DNA from: Leishmania martiniquensis
Lineage: Eukaryota; Euglenozoa; Kinetoplastea; Trypanosomatida; Trypanosomatidae
Assembly: GCF_017916325.1 (NCBI RefSeq)
Contig: NC_090150.1
Coordinates: 205,436-269,435, forward strand
Direction: 5' to 3'
DNA: 64,000 nt
Both the position numbers and the translations under genes were made by a program. Of this stretch, positions 25,512-36,034 are shown one piece after another (the first letter of the stretch is position 1; each line of letters opens with the position of its first letter). Below the pieces are notes generated by a model. The model searched no databases and had not been told where the DNA came from. It saw nothing but the letters and a program-made list of their open reading frames with translations.

Positions 25512-28500
25512 TTGATAGAAAGGCAGTGGAGATGCTGCGAATGGAAGAAAGCCACGCGGTTCGTGCACGGCATCCGTACCTCGCGCACAACGATATGCTT
25601 CTTGTACCGCTTCGCGATTTGGACGTGCAGACGGATCGGAAGCTTCAGCGCCTTATGAGGCGACGTCTTCGGCTGAAAGGCTCGGCAAAGATTGATGTGG
25701 TGCTGATCGAGTTGGTAGAGGGAGAAATGCGTGAGCGTGTGGAGGCGCTTGCTCGGGGCGTGATAGCCCGGGAGATGAAGGGGCGCCGGCGCTACTTGCC
25801 CCGGCATCGTCGATCTGTCGGGGTCGTCTTTACCGCCCTGCATATTGCTGAGGACGAGGAGATCGTCGAGTGGCGGCTGGACGTATTGGAGAACCCGAAG
25901 TGCGGCGCAAGCGACGAGGCTGTGGCGAAGAAGGCGATTCGGCGGCGCGGAAACGCCCTCCTGGAGGCCTATTTGGAAGCAGAGGCGGGTATCGCGAAGG
26001 AGCTGCATCGGCTGCGCCGCAGCTTCCCAAGCTGCGTGCGGGACGTGAACCCTTCCCTAGAGACGGATGACTATCTCGCCGCGCTGCGGGCGGCGTATGC
26101 CGATTGGTTAGCGCTCATGGGGGAAGAGGAGCCGACCCTAACCCAAGTCCAGGAAGAGATGCGTGCGCGTAATGTGGCTCTCATCGCTGACGACCGATGT
26201 GTGGCTCTTGCCCTCAACAACTACTGCATTGCGGAGGCGAAGCTGCGCCTTGCCAAGGCGCATCGCAAGCCTTCGTCGCTGGTGAGTCGGCTGCGCCGTG
26301 CCACCGACGTGGCTCAGTACACGCACCGCATATGGTCTCGCCGCCAGGCACGCCGCCAGCGGATGGAGCCGCTTTGTGACTACCCTGAAGACGAGGCCGA
26401 CGTGGACGGCGACGACGACGGCGCAGACTCATGTTTGGAGGAAGACACGTACGCCACACACGCGCGAGCCGCTCATGCAAAGGCTGTGAAGGACTCGAGC
26501 TTCCTCTATCTGCAGCGCCAGAAGGCATCCTTGATGGCTGCTGGGCACCGCAGTGGCGTTCGATGCGTCTCGGAGCTGCTGAAGCGGCGGTTGCGTCAGC
26601 TCACGGGAGACGCCGCACGGCTTCAACGGAGTCGGCAGCGCCGTGACAATGCCATCCTGAGAAGGTACCCGTTCTTGCAGGTGCACCGCCTGATGAAGGT
26701 GTCGCTCACCGAGCTGCGGCTGGACGAAGACGATGAGTTCATGCGGCTTGCTACGGAGCGCGATCGCCTCCTGCAGCCGCCAAGCAACCTGTGCGAAAGG
26801 TACCCCTTCCTGCCGGCTGTAATTGATGATGTGCCCATTGAGGAGCTGGGGCTGGAGGCGGATCCGGAGTTCATGCAGCTGGCATCGCAGCGTGAGGACC
26901 TCATTGGGCCGTTACGTGCCAAGCTAAAGGGCGTGAAAGAGCGCGAGGAGGCCATGCGGATCCTCGTGAGCGAGCGCGTAGCTGCGTACGTGACCGCAGA
27001 GAAACACCTGCGTGACACCTACCCTTTCCTCGATTATCAGGACCTTCCTGTGTCGCTGCAACGCCTTCACTTGGAGTACGACATGCCATTCCAGAAGCTG
27101 TACATTGAGTACGTCAAGCTGCGCGGTTCCGCAGTCAGGGAGGACGCCTCGACAACGACGACAATCAGGGCAACCCCAGAAGCTGAACGGCGCAGTCGCA
27201 TCAGCAGCATTGCGAGTAGTAGCAGCATCACCTCCCCCCACCCGCATACCAAGACGGTGGTGCAGAAGCAGCTCGAGAAGCGGATGCGCGAGTGGGTCAT
27301 GCGGCGTGTCGAGGAGGAGGCCGAGTGGGAGTTCGCGCACGTGATGGACATCGAAGGTCTCTCGGACCGCTTCCCTTTTTTGCCGGTTGAGCCGCTGCCG
27401 GGCATCCACCTCGGCGAGCTCGACGCTCTCACGGATGTCGCCTTCTGCTCTATGGCCGCAGAGCTCGAGCTGGTGCGCAAGAAGGTCGCTCCCCCAGAGG
27501 AGGTGGCAGCCGCAGAGGAGGCCCTTCTCTCGCGCGCGACGCAGCTGGCACAGGAGAAACACGTGAAGACGGAGTGGCGCCGTCAGCGCCATCCGTTCCT
27601 GCCGCGGCGTGTCCATGGCGTGCTCATTAGCGACATCGGCGTCCCTGTGTGGAACGACGAGGCGGAAGTCAGTGCGGAGGTGCTGCTCGGGCGTTACCAC
27701 GCGGCGGCGAGGCAGGTGAAGACGCTGCGCGTCTACAAAGTGGACGAGGACGAGGCAGTGCGCTCGCGTCACCCATTCCTGGAGATGAACGACGTGCACG
27801 GTGTGCCGCTGCGGCAGCTGCCCCTGTCCAACGACCCGCTCTTTGGTTCGTATCTGCGCAAGTGGCGTGCCGTTCTGTCAGCAGAGACAATCGATCGCGA
27901 GAAGCTGCGCATTTATGAGGACCTTCTTCGCGAGTGCGCTGAGGAGCAGGCGCTGCACATCATCGACATGAAGGCAGCGATGGCGACCCGCCTAAGCCAG
28001 CTGCAGCTGATGGACGTCGTGCCGCCAACAGTGTCACTGGTGGATCTGCACAGCCTACTGTGGAAGGCGCGCGATGGACTCGTGGTCGCAGAAAAAAGGG
28101 GCGGGGCTGTCCCGCCGGCCACCGTCGAAGATCGCGAGCTGTTAACCGAACTTTGCAATGCGCTCGTGGCTGCGTCCGAGGACATGGCGGCGGAGCTGAC
28201 AGCGCTGCGGCAGCGGTTCCCATGGAGCGTGCGGGATGTCAATCCGGCGTTGCGACACGATGGCACCTTTCAGCAATTGGAGGCGCAGCGGCAGCTGCTG
28301 TTGGCCACGTTCAACCAGCTGGACCTCATTGCGTCGCTCGAGTCAGAGGAGCGCAAGCGCAGCGTGGAGCTTATCGCAGACCCCACTTACGTCCTCGATG
28401 CTGAGCAGGCGTGTGCGTCGTCGGCGCACACGCCTCTACGCCGGCTCAGCGGAGAGGAGATGACGAAGCGGTGGAAGCACCAGCTGCGTCTCCGTCATCG

Positions 28501-31500
28501 TCAGCGGCGCTTCGTGTCGCTCAACGACATTTTAGACGCTGCTGCTGACGCCAGCGAAGCCAGAAGCATCAGCGGTAGCCGCATACCGAGGACGCGCAAG
28601 TCGCGCGAGCGCAAGAAGCGCAGCATGAGCTGGACAAGGCTGGACGTGGACGTCATCCCGGATAACGTGTTTACGGAGATTGAGGAGGACGAGTTTCACA
28701 CAAGCCTCCCCTGCTCCACCGGGGCGAGCGACATCCTGACGGTGCCGGAAGGCCTTTCATCGATGCCTCTGTCGTCGGAACGCCCGCAAGGCAGCCAGCT
28801 GGCATCGAAGCCACACACGCCGAAGAAACAGCAACGACGGCAGCGCTCGCAGCTTGGAAGCCGGCACCGACTCGGCAGCATTACTGCCGAAAGTGTACCC
28901 CACAGCGAGGCATGCGCAATGCTGGGTGACGGCACGATCGTACCAGCTGGCGGGCTCGCATCAGCAACCTCAGCAGCAGCGTGGGCAGAGAGCAGTTTCG
29001 CCTCCTCCGCTGTTCTTCCCCTCGGTGCAACGCCAGCCCCGTCCGCAGAGACGACGGTGGCGTCAAGCAGCGATGGCACGGGCCTGTCACCGCGGCGTGG
29101 CCTGAGTGACACACGTAAGGGACGGAAGCGCGTGCTCAAGAAGCGCCTGCGTGCGCGTCGCACCAGCAGCGCCTCAGTCGACGCGATCCCTGATGAGACT
29201 CCCGGGGAGGTTGTCGAGCACAACGTGGACGAAATGGATTCTCTGCCCGATCGGGCTCTTGTGCACCACCATTCAGAGGTTCACAGCACAAGCACCTGTG
29301 GCGCCAACAGGCAAGCTAGCGAAGGCCGAAGCCGCATTCCTCAGCCGCCCCAGTCGCAACAGCGGAAGACACGCGCGCACCAGCTGCCAACCAAGCCGAA
29401 GCCAATGATGGGCTCTGCCAAGACTTTGGTGTCGACAGCACTCCAGAGAAGACGCGACTCGAGGGGCGGTAAAGCAGATGCGGAGCCGATGGTCCGCACT
29501 AAGCAACGGAAGCACAGCACGTCGCGCATGGGCTCTCTCGTGCTTCCGGTTGCAGTCGAGGCACCGGAGGTGACCGTCGGGCTACTGTGTGAGCGGGAGA
29601 GCGACCCGCAGCAGCGGACACCACACGAGACCACACGTGCTGCGATGGCATCGGCTCCCAGGCCAACGCTGGATCAGCAGCGGGGCCCAAGCCCCACAAG
29701 CAGGCCGCGGAGCAAGCTGAAGCAGCGCATCTCTCGCCCGGCCAGCGCGCAACGCTCTCGTATCAGCATTTCGCAGCTGGAAGAAGAGGAAGTTCGTGAG
29801 ATCCACACCTCGATGTTGGAAGAGCAGCTGGAGACCCCGAGCGATCGCCGTCGCCGTCACGGCGGGGCTGCAAGTGAAGGAAACGCCGCAGAACCGGTGA
29901 GACGCTCAAGGCGACCATCAGCAGCGCCCCGTGGCTCGGCGCCTTCCTCGCCGAGTAGCCGCCCTCCCCGCGCCATTGATGAAGTATGGTCGGAAGGGGG
30001 TCGGGAGGTGGCCGAAGCGGCAGCTCTGGTGCAGCGCGTCCTGGGCGAGGCGCAGCCCTTTCTGGCACGAACGGTGGTCCAGGAAGAGGTGGAGGCCGAC
30101 GTGGAGCCGATGGCGTACGTCTTTGAGCACTTCGACCTAACTCGTTACGCAGGCAGTGGCGTCGGTGCCAGCGCACTGCTCTTGGCGCGGCTTCGGGAGC
30201 TGAAAGCACTGCTGCGGGAGTGGATAGTGCTGCGATCGAAAACAGGAATGGAGCCTCGTGCGGCGACCTCTGCCAAGATTCAAGCAGTGCGTCAGGCCCG
30301 CCGGCTGCAGGTGGCTACCACCAGCAGCGACCCCGCCGAGAACCCACGTCAGCTTCCTTTGCGGTGGGCACGCCTCACCGCGGAGGAGCTCGATGAGGAC
30401 AGTGGACTGCGTCAACTGATGAACAGCGCCGCCTCGCAACAGCGCATCGCCAATTACCTCACCGCGTGGTCCACTCGCAAGCAAGCGGCCAACGAGGCTT
30501 TGTTTGAACGGTTTCCCTTTCTCGCGACGCTCCCGTGCGGGTTCGCGCTGACAGAGTTGGGCTTCACGAACGACGCGGAGTTCCAGCGCTGCGCGCGTGG
30601 CGCGGCGTACCAGGAGAGCGCACACCTCCAGCAGCAGATGCGAGACGTGGTGGAGAAGCTGGCGCGCACCAAGGCAGCAGCTGCCGAGGGGCGCCGGGAG
30701 ACGCGCTACGTGAACCGTGTTCGCGCCATTGTAGAGACGACGCGCGGTGTTGCTGATGTGGCGCCGCCGGTGAAGGATTCTCAGGCATTGATGGAGAGCC
30801 CGGAGGATCAGCAGCTGCGGGACGCCATCTTTGCAGCGCGGGGGAAAAGGACGAATCGGTTCCTCAACAAGCGGCAACGCCTACCCTTCATCACGCAGGG
30901 CAAGCAGGAAGCGGACCGCCTAATCAAGCGCATGATGGTGCGCATGCGGAAGGAGAGCACCACTGACATTCCCATGAGCACCGAAGACGTCGAAACGTTA
31001 CGGTTCTTCTTCGACGGGGTCGACGTCGATCACTTCGGCGTGCTGGACCGCACCGACGCGACGGACTTCATTATGCTCACGCTTGGGGAAAAGCGGCACA
31101 TGAGTCGAACGGATGTGGAGCGGCTGCTCTTCCCTGATGCGCCGCGCGGCCTCCCGTTGCCAACGCTCGTGGACTTCAGCGACTTCTCAAAGTTCTACAA
31201 AGCAGTGGCGCAGCAAGGGCTCGCGAAGCAGGATAGCGCTCGTGATGAGCAGAAAGTGGTGACGCGCGCGGCAACGGCAGCGAGAGCGCCCTGTCTGCCT
31301 GTCACCCCACCGCGCCGCCCAGAACCGCCTTCAGGTTCTCCGCAGCGACTCGGCGGGCGTCGCGGACGTCTCAATGCCACCTGCAGCAGCAACAGCGGCC
31401 AGCCGGAGCGAGCCTTCGCCGCCACCTCGTCTTTGGCCACTGCCCCATCCGCAGGAACGGTAACCATGTCGACGAGCACACCCCGCGGCATCGTGTCGCG

Positions 31501-31726
31501 GCGTCCGTCCTCGGAGCCTCGACCGCACCCCCCCGGAAGTGGTGCTCTTCAAACGGTGCAGCACCGAAACGGAAGCGTCAGCATCCCGCCCACCGCGGCG
31601 CGCGACCGTGCGAGGCCTTTCGAGCCTGCCGCCGCCACGGCGACGAATCGCTGGTTCATGTATGGCCGGTCCACCGCTGGGCACCCCCGCGAGCCTGCGG
31701 CCACACCTTCGCAGCCAGACGAGTAG
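1..31726 (+). CDS. Giant modular repeat protein, 5' end outside window, calpain/GM6-type repeats (frame broken by indels in units 1-11)
   Basis: The coding sense is continuous from the first base to the stop at 31724-31726. The start lies upstream. Positions 1-25511 are 658-codon tandem units, and 20969-31726 is one intact frame of 3585 codons. Upstream units are in the same protein sense but carry 1-2 base indels. If these are errors, the window alone encodes about 10,500 residues. Order of parts: homogenised repeats; diverged repeat modules to about 28410; a basic motif near 28470-28540; a disordered Ser/Thr/Arg-rich stretch to about 29990; a helical segment with one last module near 30507; a degenerate EF-hand-like pair (about 30970-31210); a Pro/Ser-rich tail. 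No Cys-His-Asn calpain catalytic triad is visible. The R-[YF]-P-F-L/G-V-x-L-x-E-L modules resemble, from memory, those of large trypanosomatid calpain-like and GM6-type proteins, which are cytoskeleton-associated. A structural role near the flagellum or subpellicular cortex is inference only. Alternative: a genuine pseudogene array upstream of a functional 3' part. Confidence 0.75.
25512..28540 (+). repeat. Diverged, colinear copies of the 658-residue unit modules
   Basis: Immediately after the homogenised array the same modules continue in the same order, but with heavily diverged sequence. RHPYL-, RRYLP-, RSFPSCVRD- and RRYPFL-type module starts follow one another. They are followed by ERYPFLP, DTYPFLD, RFPFLPVEPLPG, RHPFLPRRVHG, RHPFLEMNDVHG and RFPWSVRDVNP. 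The last ones align one-for-one with RFPFLPEEPVPG, RYPFLSKRVAG, RNPFLPHSDVRG and RQYPMCARDVT of the array unit. Nucleotide identity is low, so these copies are old and have escaped homogenisation. They show that the multi-module super-unit predates the recent array expansion. Confidence 0.85.
30970..31213 (+). other. Degenerate EF-hand-like region at the C-terminus of the giant protein
   Basis: A 12-residue loop at 31022-31057 reads D-V-D-H-F-G-V-L-D-R-T-D. It has Asp at positions 1, 3, 9 and 12, Gly at 6 and Leu at 8. Position 5 is Phe instead of an oxygen donor and position 12 is Asp instead of Glu. Amphipathic helices flank it (ETLRFFFDG before, ATDFIMLTL after), and a second helix-loop-helix-like stretch ends in FSDFSKFYKAV. 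This fits a calmodulin-like EF-hand pair with weakened or lost calcium binding. Such domains occur in cytoskeletal proteins of trypanosomatids. The assignment is by eye. Confidence 0.5.
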
Positions 31727-32329
31727 CGCAAGGCCACCTTCGCGTGGCCGTGTGGGATGACGGAGACGTTTTTCTCGTGGCAGGGCTCACTCCTGTGCAT
31801 CTTTGAGCGGCGTGAACCTCCTGTGGTTTATGTGCTTTTTCAGCTTCTTGATGTCTGTTGGCCCCATCCATCGTTCAGGCGTGCCCCGCCGTTCCAGTGC
31901 CGCCGTCCACCACCACCCACAACCCCACTCCTGACGCTGTGTTTTCGTGTGTTCGTCCTCCTCGCTCGCTGGTGGTGCTCCTCTCCGCGTTTGCGGGCGC
32001 GTGTCGCTGCGAGCGGATTGGCGAGCGACGGCGGCGCCCTGTCGTAAGAAACAGAACAAGCGCCCACGTAAACGAAAAAGTGGTCCGGTACGCGCCAGCG
32101 ATGGCGGCGACGATACCGCCTGTGTCCATACGCTCTGAAGACCATTGCGTGCATCCCACCTGCGTGGACCCCACCAGTGCCATCAGCGCCTCCTCTATCT
32201 CATCTACTATCCTCCCCTGTCGCGTTGACACGCTTGCCAGTCAGCTCATAAACTCACGCTCGTACAGGTGCTCGTCGTGGGCGGGCATATGCGCCTACTC
32301 ACACACGTCCAGTGCGCCTTACCGTGACC
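31727..32329 (+). other. Intergenic/UTR interval after the giant gene
   Basis: About 600 bp with no convincing open frame on either strand. It should hold the 3' UTR of the giant gene and the 5' UTR of the next gene. A polypyrimidine tract lies at its right end. I see no RNA gene or mobile element. Confidence 0.7.
32188..32240 (+). promoter_or_regulatory. Predicted spliced-leader acceptor for the charged-repeat gene
   Basis: A pyrimidine-rich tract (32188-32222) is followed by AG at 32239-32240 (a second AG is at 32243-32244), 89 nt before the ATG at 32330. This is the expected trypanosomatid arrangement for trans-splicing. The exact acceptor is a guess. Confidence 0.4.
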
Positions 32330-35300
32330 ATGTGGCGTCTTGATACGAGCTCGCGGTCCCCCAGATCTGCCTCGGCGGAAGGACAGGCGGGCGATGGCGG
32401 CAACGGCAAGAGCAGAAGCCCGCATGGCAGCGCTCCTGTGGTGCGCCTAAACAACAGTGGTGCCATCGCCACCCCAGGAGCCACCAGCAGCAGCCGCACT
32501 TGGCCTCTGCGCTCACTCTTCTCCTTCGCACGCGGCGGCAGCAGTGACCATGACGGTGATAGCGCTGTATCGCCTGCGCCGCAGCTCAGGTGCAATAGCT
32601 TCAGCGCGGATGAGGGGCTGCAGGCAAATCAGCACGCTCAACAGCAGAATTCACAGGTATTGGTGATGTTAGAAAGTGATCGCCAGGCGTACCTGCATGG
32701 CTTGATGCACGTCCGTCAGCGCACCGGCGCATCGGCTGGGTCGCGTCACCCTCCTGTCAGCGTTGTCTCTCCTCCTGACTGCGGTATGTGTACAGACGTG
32801 AAGGACCTGGGTGACGGCAATGATTCGGGCGGTCCGGCACCCAAGCTCGAGCGGCAGCCTCTCCCACCGCTCTCACGAGGGACGCCAGCACCATCCGCCA
32901 TTGGAACGCAGCACACGACCGACACCGATGACGTCTTTGTCTCCAGCGTCGCCTTCGCGCAGCCCAGGCAGCGCCGTGCCTCACCGTCGGCGGCGCAGGA
33001 GCCCACCTACACCCCTCCGCATATCTTCCCTCCCTCAGGGTCACCACCGCAGTTAGCGAACTCTTCCGCGTTGGCTACCGTTGCGCTCGCTAACGCTGCA
33101 ACCCGCAGCCCTCTCAGAGTTACAGGCCACGATAAAATCTGTCGCGGAGACCCTATCACAGCCCACACTCCCGCACCTCCCACCTTTCACAGCGGCATCC
33201 GGGGCCTTTGCGCACCGCGCGAGGCTTCCACCATCGAAGATGAACCTCAAAAAGCCCATTCCCTTCTCACGAGACGACGAAACAAACGTCTCGGTGACGT
33301 TTCCGTCCTCTCGTCCACCATGCCACCCCCAACTTCCTCCCCGGCAGTAGCCGACGCATCCGCAACCAGAGAGGCGGAGCGCCGGCGACTGGAGGCCGAG
33401 GAGGCGGAGCGTCGGCGACTGGAGGCCGAGGAGGCGGAGCGTCGGCGACTGGAGGCCGAGGAGGCGGAGCGCCGGCGACTGGAGGCCGAGGAGGCGGTGC
33501 GTCGGCGACTGGAGGCCGAGGAGGCGGTGCGTCGGCGACTGGAGGCCGAGGAGGCGGAGCGTCGGCGACTGGAGGCCGAGGAGGCGGAGCGCCGGCGACT
33601 GGAGGCCGAGGAGGCGGAGCGTCGGCGACTGGAGGCCGAGGAGGCGGTGCGTCGGCGACTGGAGGCCGAGGAGGCGGTGCGTCGGCGACTGGAGGCCGAG
33701 GAGGCAGAGCGTCGGCGACTGGAGGCCGAGGAGGCGGTGCGTCGGCGACTGGAGGCCGAGGAGGCGGAGCGTCGGCGACTGGAGGCCGAGGAGGCGGTGC
33801 GTCGGCGACTGGAGGCCGAGGAGGCGGTGCGTCGGCGACTGGAGGCCGAGGAGGCGGTGCGTCGGCGACTGGAGGCCGAGGAGGCAGAGCGTCGGCGACT
33901 GGAGGCCGAGGAGGCGGAGCGCCGGCGACTGGAGGCCGAGGAGGCGGTGCGTCGGCGACTGGAGGCCGAGGAGGCGGTGCGTCGGCGACTGGAGGCCGAG
34001 GAGGCGGTGCGTCGGCGACTGGAGGCCGAGGAGGCGGAGCGTCGGCGACTGGAGGCCGAGGAGGCGGAGCGCCGGCGACTGGAGGCCGAGGAGGCGGAGC
34101 GTCGGCGACTGGAGGCCGAGGAGGCGGAGCGTCGGCGACTGGAGGCCGAGGAGGCGGAGCGCCGGCGACTGGAGGCCGAGGAGGCGGAGCGTCGGCGACT
34201 GGAGGCCGAGGAGGCGGTGCGTCGGCGACTGGAGGCCGAGGAGGCAGAGCGTCGGCGACTGGAGGCCGAGGAGGCGGAGCGCCGGCGACTGGAGGCCGAG
34301 GAGGCGGAGCGTCGGCGACTGGAGGCCGAGGAGGCAGAGCGTCGGCGACTGGAGGCCGAGGAGGCGGAGCGCCGGCGACTGGAGGCCGAGGAGGCGGAGC
34401 GTCGGCGACTGGAGGCCGAGGAGGCGGAGCGTCGGCGACTGGAGGCCGAGGAGGCGGAGCGTCGGCGACTGGAGGCCGAGGAGGCGGTGCGTCGGCGACT
34501 GGAGGCCGAGGAGGCGGAGCGTCGGCGACTGGAGGCCGAGGAGGCGGAGCGCCGGCGACTGGAGGCCGAGGAGGCGGAGCGTCGGCGACTGGAGGCCGAG
34601 GAGGCGGTGCGTCGGCGACTGGAGGCCGAGGAGGCAGAGCGTCGGCGACTGGAGGCCGAGGAGGCGGAGCGCCGGCGACTGGAGGCCGAGGAGGCGGAGC
34701 GTCGGCGACTGGAGGCCGAGGAGGCAGAGCGTCGGCGACTGGAGGCCGAGGAGGCGGTGCGTCGGCGACTGGAGGCCGAGGAGGCGGAGCGTCGGCGACT
34801 GGAGGCCGAGGAGGCAGAGCGTCGGCGACTGGAGGCCGAGGAGGCGGTGCGTCGGCGACTGGAGGCCGAGGAGGCGGAGCGTCGGCGACTGGAGGCCGAG
34901 GAGGCGGAGCGTCGGCGACTGGAGGCCGAGGAGGCGGTGCGTCGGCGACTGGAGGCCGAGGAGGCGGTGCGTCGGCGACTGGAGGCCGAGGAGGCGGAGC
35001 GTCGGCGACTGGAGGCCGAGGAGGCGGTGCGTCGGCGACTGGAGGCCGAGGAGGCGGTGCGTCGGCGACTGGAGGCCGAGGAGGCGGAGCGCCGGCGACT
35101 GGAGGCCGAGGAGGCGGAACGGCGCTATCGTCGACGCGCTCTCCAAGAGCTCTTAGAACTGGTGGCTCACGCCTGCGAGTCTGACGCGCCCGTGGTTTCG
35201 GAGGAGGCAGAGCGCGATGGTGTTTCTCTCATCGCTGACATCACGAAGCGCCTGCACGTTGCCCGGCAGCTGAGGGAGACGATAGGGGGAGGTGAGGGGG

Positions 35301-36034
35301 TGTCTGGCTCGGAGGTTCTCTGGCACGACTGGGACGCTGTGCAAAGCTACGGCACAGTGGCGCACATGTTGGCTGCGTACGCGCGCACTGCATGGGGACA
35401 GAAAAGTGGCAAGGTGGAAAGAGAGGGCCAAACGAACCAGAGGCTGTGGAATCTGCACCTCGAAGCGTGGCAGAACATTTCCGCGGCACTTCCTGGCATG
35501 TGGCGCCAGGCTTGGGCGTCGGCAACGGCAACGTGTGCGGGCGATGAGCAGCTGCGTGGCCCGGCTAGTATCGCAGCAGTAATGCAGCGGGAACCTATCA
35601 CCATTTCAGGGCAGATGTCGGCCGAGCTCATCAGCTTCCTCGTGCAAAGCCGTTCGCTCAGCGGCCCGCCTTTCTGTGTGCGCGAAGTTCACGCCAAAGT
35701 TGTAGCAACCCTGGAAGCTGCGCTGAGGTCGTCGACAGCCATGGCTGCCACTTCTGGTGCGGCCACTGCCTCGACCGTGCGAGAGATGTCGTCATGGATA
35801 GCGGAGGTCATCGCGGCAGCGGCGGAGGCAATGAGGTGGCGTGACGAAGTTATCCAGCAGCAGGTTGCTGATTTTGCAAGCGCCACCACTGCGGCAAATG
35901 GCAGTGGCAGCGCCAACAGCATCATGCGCGAGGCACGCGTGGAGTTGCGGAAAGGTTCATGGGCACTCTGGTACGTGCTGAGAGTAGTGGGCCTGCTGGC
36001 GTGGTGGGAAGCCATGCTGCCTCACCTCTTGTGA
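32330..36034 (+). CDS. Long charged-helix protein with 58 decapeptide repeats, function unknown
   Basis: This is 1234 codons from the ATG at 32330. The open frame reaches back only to a GTG at 32312, so this ATG is preferred. Three parts are visible. Residues 1-347 are low-complexity, Ser/Pro/Arg-rich and probably disordered. Residues 348-927 are 58 uninterrupted copies of a decapeptide E-A-[E/V]-R-R-R-L-E-A-E. Residues 928-1234 are a non-repetitive, mostly helical domain containing Trp-rich stretches (for example WHDWDAVQ and [18 protein letters not shown] at the end). No catalytic motif, signal peptide or clear membrane span is present. Charged repeats of this kind are common in trypanosomatid cytoskeletal or antigenic proteins. 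Roles as a spacer, linker or microtubule-associated protein are inference. It lies co-directionally between the giant repeat gene and FIGNL1. Confidence 0.85.
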   Translation: MWRLDTSSRSPRSASAEGQAGDGGNGKSRSPHGSAPVVRLNNSGAIATPGATSSSRTWPLRSLFSFARGGSSDHDGDSAVSPAPQLRCNSFSADEGLQANQHAQQQNSQVLVMLESDRQAYLHGLMHVRQRTGASAGSRHPPVSVVSPPDCGMCTDVKDLGDGNDSGGPAPKLERQPLPPLSRGTPAPSAIGTQHTTDTDDVFVSSVAFAQPRQRRASPSAAQEPTYTPPHIFPPSGSPPQLANSSALATVALANAATRSPLRVTGHDKICRGDPITAHTPAPPTFHSGIRGLCAPREASTIEDEPQKAHSLLTRRRNKRLGDVSVLSSTMPPPTSSPAVADASATREAERRRLEAEEAERRRLEAEEAERRRLEAEEAERRRLEAEEAVRRRLEAEEAVRRRLEAEEAERRRLEAEEAERRRLEAEEAERRRLEAEEAVRRRLEAEEAVRRRLEAEEAERRRLEAEEAVRRRLEAEEAERRRLEAEEAVRRRLEAEEAVRRRLEAEEAVRRRLEAEEAERRRLEAEEAERRRLEAEEAVRRRLEAEEAVRRRLEAEEAVRRRLEAEEAERRRLEAEEAERRRLEAEEAERRRLEAEEAERRRLEAEEAERRRLEAEEAERRRLEAEEAVRRRLEAEEAERRRLEAEEAERRRLEAEEAERRRLEAEEAERRRLEAEEAERRRLEAEEAERRRLEAEEAERRRLEAEEAERRRLEAEEAVRRRLEAEEAERRRLEAEEAERRRLEAEEAERRRLEAEEAVRRRLEAEEAERRRLEAEEAERRRLEAEEAERRRLEAEEAERRRLEAEEAVRRRLEAEEAERRRLEAEEAERRRLEAEEAVRRRLEAEEAERRRLEAEEAERRRLEAEEAVRRRLEAEEAVRRRLEAEEAERRRLEAEEAVRRRLEAEEAVRRRLEAEEAERRRLEAEEAERRYRRRALQELLELVAHACESDAPVVSEEAERDGVSLIADITKRLHVARQLRETIGGGEGVSGSEVLWHDWDAVQSYGTVAHMLAAYARTAWGQKSGKVEREGQTNQRLWNLHLEAWQNISAALPGMWRQAWASATATCAGDEQLRGPASIAAVMQREPITISGQMSAELISFLVQSRSLSGPPFCVREVHAKVVATLEAALRSSTAMAATSGAATASTVREMSSWIAEVIAAAAEAMRWRDEVIQQQVADFASATTAANGSGSANSIMREARVELRKGSWALWYVLRVVGLLAWWEAMLPHLL
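33371..35110 (+). repeat. Minisatellite: 58 perfect-length copies of a 30-bp coding unit
   Basis: Every unit is exactly 30 bp with the frame GAG GCR GWG CGY CGG CGA CTG GAG GCC GAG. Only three columns vary: GCG/GCA, GAG/GTG (Glu/Val) and CGC/CGT. Four unit types result: A gcg-gag-cgc (11 copies), B gcg-gag-cgt (20), C gcg-gtg-cgt (20) and D gca-gag-cgt (7). The array ends at 35110, where the next copy decays. An open frame of 697 codons on the opposite strand through the same array is a by-product of the repeat. Confidence 0.97.

Noticed and set aside
1252..25568. Many long minus-strand and alternate-frame open frames through the 1974-bp array
   Set aside because: They recur once per unit, are Arg/Pro/Ala/Ser-rich, and exist because GC-rich codons rarely give stops. 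The + strand module pattern and its conservation in diverged copies identify the true frame.
33053..35146. 697-codon open frame on the minus strand with L-L-G-L-Q-S-P-T repeats
   Set aside because: It is the mechanical reverse translation of the 30-bp repeat, which lacks stops in that frame. The transcription unit runs the other way and no splice signals support it.
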